Shown piece after piece: positions 11,848 to 22,599 of a stretch of DNA of 64,000 nucleotides; position 1 is the first letter of the stretch; every line of letters starts with the position of its first letter. The stretch lies in assembly GCA_016490735.1 (NCBI GenBank), contig JAEMWC010000128.1:847501-911500 (forward strand), read 5' to 3'. This stretch comes from Pachyseris speciosa (lineage: Eukaryota; Cnidaria; Anthozoa; Scleractinia; Pachyseridae). The position numbers and the translations under genes were made by a program. The notes under the pieces were generated by a model. It made no database searches. It was not told where the DNA came from and saw nothing but the letters and a program-made list of their open reading frames with translations.

Positions 11848-12500
11848 CTACAGGACGTATGCACGTTACGTCATCACCGCCATGTTGGTGTACCGTGAAC
11901 AAAAGATTCTCGTTAGCTTCTTTTGTTATTGTCCACCAACATGGCCGCCAACCCATTGTCATTCGAATCTCTGGAGACTGGTAGCATACCCTCTATTGCT
12001 TTGTGGCGTTCTAGTTCCCGTCGCTGTCCTCTTTGCTTAAGCTCCCTAGTTTCGAATTACTTCTTTTTATAACTCATAGTGTTAGCAGTAATAGTACTAA
12101 CGTAAGGTTTATAGGTATTGGAAAATGTAGGACGGGGGATTTTTATGAATTCCCGAGGAATTTGGGACGAAGACTAGAAAACTTTTTTCTCTCAAAAGGC
12201 AGTTATTCACAAATCTTCACATGGTTTTTGAGGTTCGAATCGTGAGTGTGTTGTATAATAAACAACATTAGAAATTTTCACAGATGGTGAATTGATCGTT
12301 TTCAACTGTTTTTAGTGTTCTTCAAACGTTGTGTTTACTGTTAAGAAATAGGTGGTTGCAATAGGAAGTATGCACGTTACGTCATCACCGCCATGTTGGT
12401 GTACCGTGAACAAAAGATTTCTCATTAGCTTCTTTTGTTATTGTCCACCAACATGGTCGCCAATCCATTGTCATTCGAATCTCTGGAGGCTGCTTGCATA
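11848..12500. repeat. Two copies of a CATGTTGGTG hairpin repeat
   Basis: The block TACGTCATCACCGCCATG...TGTCCACCAACATGG followed by CATTGTCATTCGAATCTCTGG occurs at 11,860-11,975 and again at 12,371-12,486. In each, GCCATGTTGGTG and CACCAACATGG form inverted arms about 45 bp apart. The copy B segment has the corresponding pair at 35,330 and 35,760. No coding character. Confidence 0.6.
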
Positions 12501-12670
12501 CCCTCTATATCGTGTTCACTGTATAATTGTACCCCCCCCCCCCCCCCGCCCCCTTCTGCATACAAAAGGGTAAAATCTGGAAGCAGAAAGAACCTGAATT
12601 GTTTTCATAGCGCAAATGTTTTTCACACTGAGTCTCACACTGTTGCTTAACTAACTTGATGGCAAATGAA

Positions 12671-12674
<4 letters not shown>

Positions 12675-12707
<33 letters not shown>

Positions 12708-13066
12708 GTCACTGGTGGAGTGAAACACGAAAATTGGGTTTATCAACAGAAATGTTAAGGTAAATTGACCACCGTACAGGGATTCGATTAGCTTACGTTT
12801 CGAGCGTTAACCCTTCGTCAGAGCGAATCGAGGAATTGTGGGTTGTGTATGATTTATATACAGAAAATGGAGCTACGCTATTGGTGGTGACATGGTAACG
12901 TGAAAAACAGGAATAAATTAATTGAATGAAAAAAGCGCTCGTTGGTATTCGAGCGTTAGCCCTTCGTCGGAGCGAATCGAGGAATTGTGGGTTGTGTATG
13001 ATTTATATACAGAAAATGGAGCTACGCTATTGGTGGCAACATGGTAACGTGAAAAAGAGGAATAAA
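12675..13066 (-). repeat. Penelope 3' region, minus orientation, with internal duplication
   Basis: Reverse complement of the Penelope tail: TAAATTGACCACCGTAC, then the GAAAC/CTGACGA block at 12,780-12,835. A second partial copy of that block and of the adjoining ATTGTGGGTTGTGTATG stretch lies at 12,950-13,040, so the tail is tandemly duplicated. It continues into the GIY-YIG fragment at 13,067. Confidence 0.65.
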
Positions 13067-13348
13067 TTAATTGAATGAAAAGCGCTCGTTGATACCGTGG
13101 GGATTAAGAGCGCCGATTTGAAAGATCAATTTTTGCTCGAGATTTTTATGGCTTTCCATGGTACCTTGATGTGGGGAAAGGCCGGAGATCGACATGTGTT
13201 GTTTGGTATGGTTAAGGAGATTAAAATGTCGAGCGACTGGTTTGGATGCGTCTTTGTCATCTTTCTCAACATCACGAAGATGTTCTCGGAATCGGTCACC
13301 TAGTCGTCTTCCTGTTTCGCCGATGTATAACTTTTTTCGGAGGTACAC
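13067..13348 (-). pseudogene. Penelope GIY-YIG endonuclease fragment
   Basis: About 90 codons: KKLYIGETGRRLGDRFREH, ASKPVARHFNL, KQHMSISGLS, LIFQIGALNPHGIN. It is an uninterrupted end of the nuclease domain, with no reverse transcriptase. It sits head-to-head with a plus-strand Penelope piece at 13,420-13,650, an arrangement repeated in copy B at 36.0-36.9 kb. Confidence 0.82.
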
Positions 13349-13419
13349 GTGAAACGATCAGTGATCTTAACAGATCGCTTAGGGCCCGATATTTTGTCAG
13401 TGTTTTGAATGAAAGGACA

Positions 13420-13655
13420 AGGATCTTTCAAATCGGCACTCTTAATCCCCACGGTATCAACGAGCGCTTTTCATTCAATTAATTTATTCCTGTTTTTCAT
13501 TTTACCATGTTACCACCAATAGCATAGCTCCATTTTCTGTATATAAATCATACACAACCTACAATTCCTCGATTCGTTCTGACGAAGGGCTAACGCTCGA
13601 AACGTCAGCTAATCGAATCCCTGTACGGTGGTCAATTTACCAAATTAACCAAATT
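13420..13655 (+). repeat. Penelope 3' end, plus orientation
   Basis: Begins inside the last nuclease codons (CTTTCAAATCGGCACTC...) and runs through the UTR to GGTGGTCAATTTACC. It includes CTGACGA (13,579-13,585), a 4-bp GGGC/GCTC stem, GAAAC (13,599-13,603) and GTC (13,604-13,606), the best hammerhead-like core in the window. Confidence 0.6.
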
Positions 13656-14096
13656 AATTGATAGCAGTTAGACAGATTACACGTATTATACACTGACAAG
13701 CATATTAGTTCAAATTGTACGGGAAACAATATTTGGTTCCCAATTTTAAAACCTACGGTAAAGTTCCAAAAGTAACGACCTCCCGAAAGTAGCGATAAAA
13801 TTTCACAGGTTTCAGCAAATCCCAGGAAAGGGAAGCAAACTAAACAGCTTGTGTAGTCAAATGTATTTTATTATTACTGAACTCGCCTGGTCATTTTCCT
13901 TTTCCAAGCTCGACCTGACGCCATCATTTTGAAGGAACCCTTGGTTAGAAGCCATTTCTGAAAAATGAAAAACAGTGTTTCTGTGAAGTAACGAACACGA
14001 GCACGCGTTTTTCTATTCCAGAAAGTGTCTTCGAGGACTACTTGATACCCAAAGGGAGTGTGGCCTTTGTGAGGCTAGGCTGAATCTAATCCATGT

Positions 14097-14120
14097 GCTT
14101 TCTTTCTTTCTTTCTTTCAC
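14097..14120. repeat. (TTTC)n microsatellite
   Basis: Short run of CTTT/TTTC units followed by a GTTTGCCG-type duplication. Copy B has only CTTTCTCTCTTTC here. Confidence 0.8.
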
Positions 14121-14457
14121 GCCGTTTGCCGTTTGCCGTTTGAAAAGTAGGCGATAAAAGTGAGGTCAATATTAACGGTATTTCTGCGGCCTCTTGCTGA
14201 TATTACATCCTATCACAATCATCTTCCGTTCGAGGTCACTCTTTTGTACGATTATTTGTCGAAAATGATGATTTTTAAAAGCGTTCTCTAAACGACAGTT
14301 TTTTTTATTTATGGAAAGCCCTCTTCAAAAGCATTACCTACCACATACTTTCTTCATGATTGCAAGTTATATTTTTGCGTGTTGAAGCTATTTATTGGAA
14401 GCATTCAGTGTTAGAAGCGTTCTTTAAGCTAGTTATTTTTCTGATGGAAAGCCCCCC

Positions 14458-14776
14458 ACGGAGGGGGGGGTGTACTCCCATAAATTCCGGATAGGTGTGT
14501 GCCGCGAAGGGTCTTAAACCCTGATCCCATTTAAGGATGAAGCAAACTAAAACTGATACCCTATTTATTCTGTACGCATTATTCGTTTAGCTGGGTATTT
14601 ACGCACTGCTATTTTAACTGAAACAATTTAGGCACCCTGTCTAAAGATCACACCGGGAACACTATGCCAACATGGGCAAAAATGATACCCTACTTAAGGA
14701 TCGAGAACCTTAAAAACCATACCCTATCCCGCGGCACATACCTATATAGCCCATATGTGGGAGTACCCCTCGGAGA
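14458..14776. mobile_element. Foldback element with GTACTCCCA ends (copy A)
   Basis: Left end GGGGTGTACTCCCATA...ATAGGTGTGTGCCGCG is repeated inverted at the right end, CGCGGCACATACCTAT...TATGTGGGAGTACCCC. The interior repeats GATACCCTA. The duplicate in copy B is at ~37,700-38,165. Non-coding MITE. Confidence 0.65.
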
Positions 14777-15282
14777 TGGAAAGCCATCTGCTTAACAACT
14801 ACCCTCCAATTCGTTTCATATTATTTGTATATTTGTGCGATTTGTGCTAAAATTTCTTTGTCATGTCCATTTAGCCGTGTGAAAATCATCTCAGTGTTCA
14901 TTTTGAGTTTGTTGTTCCACTCTACACACATTGCGTACATTTGAAGGACGTAACTAAGCGATGGACAAGGAGGAAAAATTGATTTCTACTGGTGAGACGA
15001 GCTAGGGAAAACGTTATTTATTCAGAAATAGGAGTTAAATTGGCTGTGTTGTAATCTAATACTCTCCTGAGCCAATCAGTTGAGGACAAAAGCTAGTAAC
15101 TGTCCGATATATTTTATACGATAGTATGGAACACTACAACATTTTAGAAAGCGAAAAGTGAGGTCTGTCTCAATGTAGCCTATCACTGTAGTAACCAAAT
15201 ATCTAGAATTACTAAAAATATGTGTACCTCGATGTGAAATGAAATAATTGAAATGAAGATAGCGAAGGTTCTTCGAATGGTG

Positions 15283-15482
15283 CTACCAAAGCAAAGATTG
15301 AGCCCAAGCATTAGCAGCCATGGACAGCTGTTTCGGCCTTTAGGCCTCATCAGCATGGCATAGCTAATGCTCAGGCTCAAGTACCCACATATCCATAAAG
15401 CTTTACGTTTTCACTGCTTGTTTTATGGCCGAAACAGCTGTCCATGGCTGCTAATGCTTGGGCTCAATCTTTGCTTTGGTAG
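15283..15482. repeat. Perfect 56-bp inverted repeat
   Basis: Arms 15,283-15,338 and 15,427-15,482 are exact reverse complements (CTACCAAAGCAAAGATTG ... ending TTTCGGCC | GGCCGAAA ...). The 88-bp loop contains another GCCTTTAGGCC motif. Copy B lacks the unit: its sequence goes from CGAATGGTGCT to unrelated bases near 38,680. It is therefore a mobile foldback unit or a recent insertion in A. Confidence 0.85.
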
Positions 15483-16999
15483 ATTTACGGGGTAATGCCC
15501 GCTACCATGTGGCCTTAGTGCCTTTAGAGTGGCTTCAGCTTACCAAATCACATTAATTTGTGAGGTATATCCTTGTCACTCCAGCCACATCCCACAAGCT
15601 TTACGTTTTCACTGCTTATAGTGTAAAGTACTCGTGGGAAAGAAAATCGACGAAATGGCGTTAAAAACGGCTAGAAGGTACAAGGAGGCTATGGAAAAAA
15701 GGTAAGAAGGCTTTAAAGGTTATATTTTGATTGATTGCAGTTACTTTCTCGATGCTTGCGTTGTCGTAAGCTACGGTACGGCACGAGCGCTTAACATTCG
15801 AGCCACAATTGACCAAATTTCGCGTGATAATGGAAGGAATATCAACTTCAGTTGTGTAAAAGGCAACTTATTACGGATAGACAAACGAGTAGACTTCATA
15901 CTGAAGAAAGATTTCATTGTATTTCTTCGAAATACATATGAGAATTTTTACTGTAATGACCTTTAAGCCCCATTCCACACATAATACACTAGGGCTGCCT
16001 GTGGTTGAATTCGAAAAAAATTCGTAAGTTGTCGAACCAAAATATGGTAGTGGTGGCGTAAAAATTAATTTCACGAGCAGAAAAATTCTACTCACCTCTT
16101 TCCAAGTACTGTGAAAAAAGTCGCTTGCTTGCTCTGTTCCTTCCCAACGATGCGCATGTGCATGTGCGATGAGTTTCACGCATCTGATTGGAAATTAATA
16201 TCTGCTTCAGTTGGCGTTTGCGTCTTGGCACTGCGCAAAATTCAGGGAACTCGTAAGCTTTGGCCTCGATTAACATGGCGAGTTTTCACCCCACGATCCA
16301 GTTCTCTTTTCCGTACGATACATTTAAACTTGCATTTCCTTGACTTGAAATGTTTTGCTTTCACTGAAATAGTTACTTTTTGCAGCATCCTCGAGTTCCT
16401 GCAAGTTACCTTCGTTAGTTGTCGATGCCTTTCCCTTTCGAGTGGTTGCTATGACATTTAATTTTAGTCATAAACGTGCTTTCCCCGTGTTTAAAAGCGG
16501 CATGAGTCTTTGCCACATAGAATTCAAATAAATAATCCTTTCGGAGACCTTCATGCCAATCGATAGATAAAGAGTGGACACCGAAAACCGCCAAAAGTGA
16601 TACTTACAGCCGAGATCAATATGGGCTGCCGTTCCTGTGGGTTGAAAAACCATTGTTATGTGATTTTGTTCACTAAACAACTGATGCATCGCAAGATTCT
16701 GTTTCAAACTCCTTTGTCGATAAGTTCGATGAATTCGATACAGCATGAAAAAGTCCCCATCTATTTCTTTGTGATATGCCAGCAGCATCCTCCAGTCCTC
16801 TCAGACCATAATTTTGACCTCTTCCCACCTTTACGTAGCTTCTGTAAAGATAAAATAGTTTACTTAGAATGCAAACATTTCAAAGACAAAATTGCAAATT
16901 ATTTCCCAAAAAATAAACTGTATTGGTACTTACGGTAAACGACATACCACGAATGCTCGGACGTCCAAACAAATCTAGTCAGTTTTGGATATTTTCGAT

Positions 17000-17210
17000 T
17001 CATAGTTTTCGTGTTCCTAAAACTTCAACCACCTTAGTTTGTGAGCATTTAAACACGTATTTTCCTGCTTTTGTTTGAATGCTTTCCTCAACATAAACTG
17101 ATCCAATCAGTGAATTCAAAGAAAAATATGATTGTGCCACATGTGGCCCCAACTTGGAAACCATAAGAAGATTGGTTATGATCGGAAATGACTGTTCTCG
17201 TTTCAAAAAC
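17000..17210 (-). CDS. Candidate host exon (copy A)
   Basis: About 70 open codons on the minus strand, preceded by a plausible acceptor (TTCCTACAGTTCAG). They contain FPIITNLLMVSKLGPH and YVEESIQTKAGKYVFK and end in a stop at 17,000. Copy B (39,811-40,020) keeps the same frame with one Gln/Glu change. The surrounding ~480 bp is visibly more similar between the copies than the rest of the duplication. A strong donor (ACC|GTAAGTACC, ~16,935) and an acceptor (TCTTTACAG, ~16,838) lie just downstream, but frames do not join cleanly. The family is not recognised. Confidence 0.35.
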
Positions 17211-18923
17211 TGAACTGTAGGAAAAATCTGACCAAAACAGCTGAAAACAGTTAAAAGGACTTAAACTTTCTTGAAAGTCGTTTTCGTGTTATTTTGAGTA
17301 TTATCAAAAGTTATATAAGAAGCCGAAGAATTCGCCATCAGTCCGAAAATCGTGTGTGTGTGAATCAAGAATCACTTGCTGTATGCAAATTAGTCATTGT
17401 TGTCATCTTTCTTGGCACCGTTCTCAAAATGTTTATCTGGGCATCAGCTACCCGAGAAACTAGAAGAAAATGTGCGTCATTGTTAACCAAGATGTTTTTC
17501 ATATATTTCCTTCCTGAGTGGTTTCCGAAATTAAAAACGATCAAGTGTCACAATTACTCAAAACCGATGAATAATTGAAAGGTCTCGTAATTCCCTATTC
17601 CATCTTCCCTATTTCATATTACAAGAATTGGAATCTTAATTGAAATTATAAGCACTGTTTTTAGTGTAGAAGGTCGGAAGAATGTACCATTGACATTGAA
17701 TGACATGAGACTTAAGCCAGTGACCCAAAGCAACTCGTTCTTACCTGCTGCGAATAAATCCTTGAAGGTGGATCGAAATTTCAATCTGTCTCAGGTTAGG
17801 TTTAACGGCAGGGTTTCCTTGCCTCTTTCTTTCTCCTTTTTCAGGTTTCTTTCTCATTCCTCAGCACATTGAGAAGAAGTTTCTCTTGGCAGAAAAAAAA
17901 AGTTGTCAAGTTCAAAAAACAAAACAAAAACAAAAAAAAAGCAGTAATCGCTTTGCCGGCATGCCTGAAATTAGCTTCGAACTGTAACTGATCGGGCTTT
18001 CAAAGTTTAGCTTGCTTTAAAAAACTATCGAACTTTTTTTACGGCCAAGAGAGTCTTATCTATCGATAAAAAAGTTACAGTGAGTATGTCCGATTCATGG
18101 TATGTAAAACTGTCCCGCCAGTCGCCGTCCGCGCTCCGGTTAGGGAATGTACTCAAACAGATGCCAATTAATGGCTTGATTCTCTCAGTGGAACTATCTT
18201 TGATGAAAAATAAGATCCTTAAAGGTTTCAGTGTAATGTTAATCATTCTATGACTTAAGACATAAAATATTTAAAGGGTTAAACTGATGAAGAGGTTATT
18301 CTGGCTGATTTTATGTCCCACTGTTCCTTGACAACTATCATTTTTAACCTTCCCTTTTGGTTTATCATGATAAATTTTGTCAAGCACTGAATAACTCAAC
18401 TACTATAGTTTCTCGCCGCCTGCATTGCTTTGTAAAGGATTTAAATAAAAATGTATGAAAAAGGAAACTTGTTTGGATTTGTTAGGAAAAGAGTTTTATT
18501 TACCTACTGTTTTCAATTTAGCAGTAACGTTACGATTAGTCCCGAAACGTTATTGTGCGGACACTTTTTAGTGCTACCCACCAATCAACAAAGTCAGAAT
18601 TGTGATTGTCGTATTCCTTGAATATGGCAAAGAGTGAGGGACGATATCAGCAGTTATAATTTGGCTTCACCTGTAAAAGATTCCCATGTTGTGAAGATAT
18701 TTGCTATATAAAGAATTTCAATAAAGATGACAAAGGAAACTTGTTTGGATCTTTTAGCAAAAGACTCTTTGTTACCATTGTTATCAGTGCATCAACAATA
18801 TTACAGGGTAGGAGTATTCCCGAAATGTTATTGTGCGACACCTGGGCCGCCGGAGGCATTGCAGATACGGCTGTCACTTGAAGACAAGATGGCGTATCTA
18901 AGGATCACATTATTGATGCAAGT

Positions 18924-19376
18924 GACCTGTTAAGTTGTTGTTATGTTGTCAGGAGTGGTCTCGTTAACAGATATTTCCTATCTTTAAAACATTTTAAGGT
19001 CACATTGTGTTTTTGGGTGGTGCTAATGTTTCTGTCGGTTTTCAGCAATCACTGAAATAGTTAAAGGGACCCAGTGGTGTTATAACGTTATAACTCAAAT
19101 TACTCTAAACCTCTCGCAGAATCCAAATAAAAATTTACAATTTTCTCGATCGCAACCATTAACCTGAAACTTGACTGGAAACCTTTGCGACTTCACCGGC
19201 GGTCCCTATCTTGGGAATACGCACCCTCCCCTCCCCTCCCCTCCCTCTCACCCTTCCCCCTCCCTCTAACGCATTCTTACCTTTACCTCAATGTCCCTCG
19301 TTGTGTCCTGACTGGTTTAAACGCCATTTTGTCGAGTTTTTCTTTACCCGGAATACTGTCCATTATAAAGGAAACT
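18924..19376. other. Non-coding spacer
   Basis: Sequence after the end of copy A. A CCCTCCC-rich patch lies at 19,225-19,265. No gene seen. Confidence 0.4.
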
Positions 19377-19381
19377 ATAAT

Positions 19382-19413
<32 letters not shown>

Positions 19414-20455
19414 GAACAAATATTTTAACAGGATGTTCCCAGTTCAGCAAAGGCTGGTTTAAATGGGGTCCTGTATTTACATTAATTTAATATTACAGTA
19501 ATTACAATATAAAAGACATACATATAATTACAGATAACATTACGGTTAATTGTTAATTGTGTTAAGGCAGCAAAGAAGGCATTGACTGTTGTTTAAGAAG
19601 TATGTTAGGGCAGTTTTAAATTGGGTAGGGTCCGTGATCAATCTTATAGATTTAGGGAGGTTGTTCCAAGTCTTTGCCCCATTGTACAAAAAGGAACCTT
19701 GAAATTTTGTGGTTCGAGCAAATGGTAATCGTAACTGGCCCCTATTTCTCAGGATATAATTGTGCACATCAGCGGTATGTCTATAGTTATCTAACAGATA
19801 ATCAGGTGCCAGTCCATTAATGCACTTGTGCACAAGCATACATTTACAGTAGTCACGACGGAGATGTAGGCTTGGCCAATGAAATGTTTTGTGCAGTTCG
19901 TTGTAATGAACCGAGCGACATTCCATAATGCAGGCAACGCGCCAATGCAGTTTATCGAGTTACTCCTTGCTTCCTTGACAGCAGCTGTCCCAGACACACG
20001 AACAATAGTCGAAAAGAGGCAAAATCCTAGCATGATATAACGTAATGCAAGCAGAGCGAGGTAAGATCTTGCGCGCTCTACCATCATACCAAGACGGGAA
20101 GAGATTTTCTTTCCCAGTGAGCTGATATGCTCGTCCAGTTGGACACCAAGATATTTAAATTTATATACTCTCTCAATAATGATGTCATGCACGCAAATAG
20201 AGAATTCATCCGCATTTTTCAACTTTTGATGAGTACCGGTAAGCATTGAGGAACACCAAAGACGATTTCTTCGGGTTCTGAGACTATCCCATTAACGCAA
20301 ACAGATTGAGTGCGATTCTATAGGTAGTGCGTAAACCATTGAACAGTTGAAGAGTTAAAACCAAATGAAATCAATTTCTCAAAGAGAATGTCGTCGTCCA
20401 AGGTATCAAAGGCCTTACTCAAATCTAGAAAGAAACAGTCCTGTAAGTAATAATA
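19377..20455 (-). pseudogene. LINE reverse-transcriptase remnant with internal deletion
   Basis: Reads right to left. At ~20,450-20,270 it encodes FLDLSKAFDTLDDDILFEKL and GVPQ with one stop codon. It then jumps straight to post-YADD sequence (KFKYLGVQLDEHISS, 20,246 downward) and the C-terminal tail (YNGAKTWNNLPKSIR, to 19,546). The stretch that should hold GxxLGPxLF and the catalytic YADD is missing. The element ends in a (TTTA)n run at 19,380-19,412, the complement of its 3' microsatellite tail. It is 5'-truncated and internally deleted, so it was inactive long ago. It belongs to a family different from the 7.1-kb LINE. Confidence 0.85.
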
Positions 20456-21269
20456 CAGTTCTTTGAGTTAAAAAAAATTACAAGACGGCGTTAAACCATC
20501 CAGGACACATAATACCAAGTAAGGGTAAGAATGGTTTATTTCGTACTTTTTTTTAGGTTTTCTTCGGCAACTCAGTGCAAAAGCCCCGAAATTTGGCTTT
20601 TGAGTGCGCAAGTCACTTGAAGAAACCATAACATAAAGATAAATACTGTTTTATTTTGACGGTAGATATGAACGGGTTATTCCCGAAACGTTTGACCGTG
20701 AATATACAGTATATCGGCACTCGAAAAAAAAAATGATCACTTTGCATCATTTAAATCGAGTGCCACGCTGCAAAACCATTTATTTGTACTAAATACCAAT
20801 AGTAATAATTACTACACTAGTAATATCTACAGCTTTAAATCCACAAATAACCCCACGTCTAACATACCCCGATTGGTTTGCCCGTGGGGTGTGTAAACTC
20901 AACTGGTAACGTTACGCTGATGTTGTTTTAAGCCATCCAGTTGATTTTGAGTGAAGACGTAAAACAAAAAAAGAATTATAAGTCTAGCACGCGGAGTTAT
21001 TACCAAATTCTTTATTGGTTTAAAACAGTAAAACGTTGTTTTAAAACCAAACGTATATAGTTGTGCGTTTTCGACAAATACGAAAATGAGAATATACGAT
21101 ACATCAGAACTGGGGAATGGTAATCTGTATATCTAGAACCGCAAGTTGCGTGCATGATCTTGTGTTCAAATCTTAACGTTGCAGTTCTAATATATGACAA
21201 AACAGTTTTTTTTCACAGAATTAGAGTGATGGATAATTAGTAAATAAACTCCTTTCGGCGGCTGGCGTA
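20456..21269. other. No recognisable gene
   Basis: AT-rich sequence outside the A/B duplication. Short open frames only, no splice-flanked coding signal. Confidence 0.35.
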
Positions 21270-21287
21270 TCGGAGGATAATGTCCGC

Positions 21288-21323
<36 letters not shown>

Positions 21324-21480
21324 GTAAAATAATAATAATAGTAATAATAATAATAATAATAATAACTTTATTTCAGTGTCAATCTTCTAGCTACAGCTGT
21401 AGCTAGCCCATAATAGGCTTACTAATTGGGGACACTATCCCAGCTACTTAAAACGTACAATAATCTTTAGAATTTACAAT
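21270..21480 (-). mobile_element. LINE 3' UTR with (AAT)n tail
   Basis: An (AAT/AATAGT)n array at 21,285-21,365 is followed by CTTTATTTCAG..., the reverse complement of an AATAAAG polyadenylation-type end. GGGACACTATCCCAGCTAC follows. This looks like a minus-strand LINE 3' end with no ORF left. Just downstream, GATAGCTTGTCCGAAAAATG is present twice in tandem (about 21,567 and 21,599). Confidence 0.5.
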
Positions 21481-22599
21481 AATAAAATCCTTAGGCTACA
21501 ATGACTATATACAAAACTAAAGAACATATCTAGTGATTAAAACTTACTTAATTAAAATCTATAATAGCTTGTCCGAAAAATGAACAGCTGATAGATGATA
21601 GCTTGTCCGAAAAATGAACAGTTGGGCGCGAAGCGAAGCTTCTAGGAAAACTGTGAAATTTTGAGGACAATCAACCAGACAATGCAAGGACATTATCCTT
21701 CGATACGCCAGCAAGCCAGAAAGGGGGCTATTTATTTTATAACCCTCCGATTAATTTTCATATCGCGTATTCACAGTTGGAAGTTGAAAATGCTTAAAAA
21801 AAACGATCTGACGACGATTGCAAATGGCTTAAACAACTGCACTGATCGGCTGAGTTTATTTTATTTAAACTGTGATTGGATTCTTCCATTTGAAATTGAA
21901 GAAACTTTAACTGAACACTGGCTTTGTTTCGTTCTTTTTTGCGACCGAAATTTTGGAGGACAAATTTCGACGCAGACGGGGTATATCGCGATAGCCAATA
22001 AAATCGCGCAAAAATTAATCGGTAGGTTATAATGGTGGATATCTACCATTGACCGCGATACTGAGGTAAATAATTGATTGCTTTGGTATATAGCAGGCGA
22101 TTGGATGGCTATCTTCAGACTTACTCGCAAAATAGCAAAAATTCTCTAGGAATGTGCCGGTAGATAAAAAGTACTGAAATGATCGTATTACATTCAGCTC
22201 TTTATTTTCAAGCTGCGTATTATCGCTACTCTTATCGCAACAGCTCAAGTTACATGCATAACTGCGATGAACTTCCTTATATCTAAATACCCTCTTTCAC
22301 ACTAAAATAAATGTCACTTAAATAAATGTCAAAAGTTTCAGCCTAAATGTTTCCATGATGCTGCCGAACTTTCTTTCAAAATAACAAATTATTCAGTTGA
22401 GTGGTTTGCACTCGCATGTGATCTATCACCTTCTTTTTTCTGCCAGCTATTTTACAGTTTCATTGACTACAGCAAACATGGATCAGAAGTTCCTATAGCC
22501 CTTGTTCAATCTACAATACACTTACTTAGAGAGCTATCAAGATTTCACTAATGAGGCAGGTACTGTTCTTGCGTTCAGAACCACTGCGAAATGTTTCTT

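Larger units (their letters stand above)
679..18923 (+). repeat. Segmental duplication, copy A
   Basis: This block matches 26,769-41,726 in the same orientation from 'aagacc.ctggatgagg' to 'ttattgatgcaag'. Anchors along it include the exon at 2,423 vs 28,420, the foldback at 2,843 vs 28,843, the Penelope fragments at 4.4 vs 31.4 kb and 13.1 vs 36.3 kb, and the candidate exon at 17.0 vs 39.8 kb. Copy A is longer mainly because of the LINE at 7,124-10,490 and the hairpin insert at 15,283-15,482. Single-base differences and small indels are frequent, so the duplication is not brand-new. I did not compute an identity value. Confidence 0.9.

Noticed and set aside
21661..22032. 123-codon plus-strand ORF
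   Set aside because: Overlaps an equally long minus-strand ORF. No motif or splice context, and it lies beside a LINE tail.
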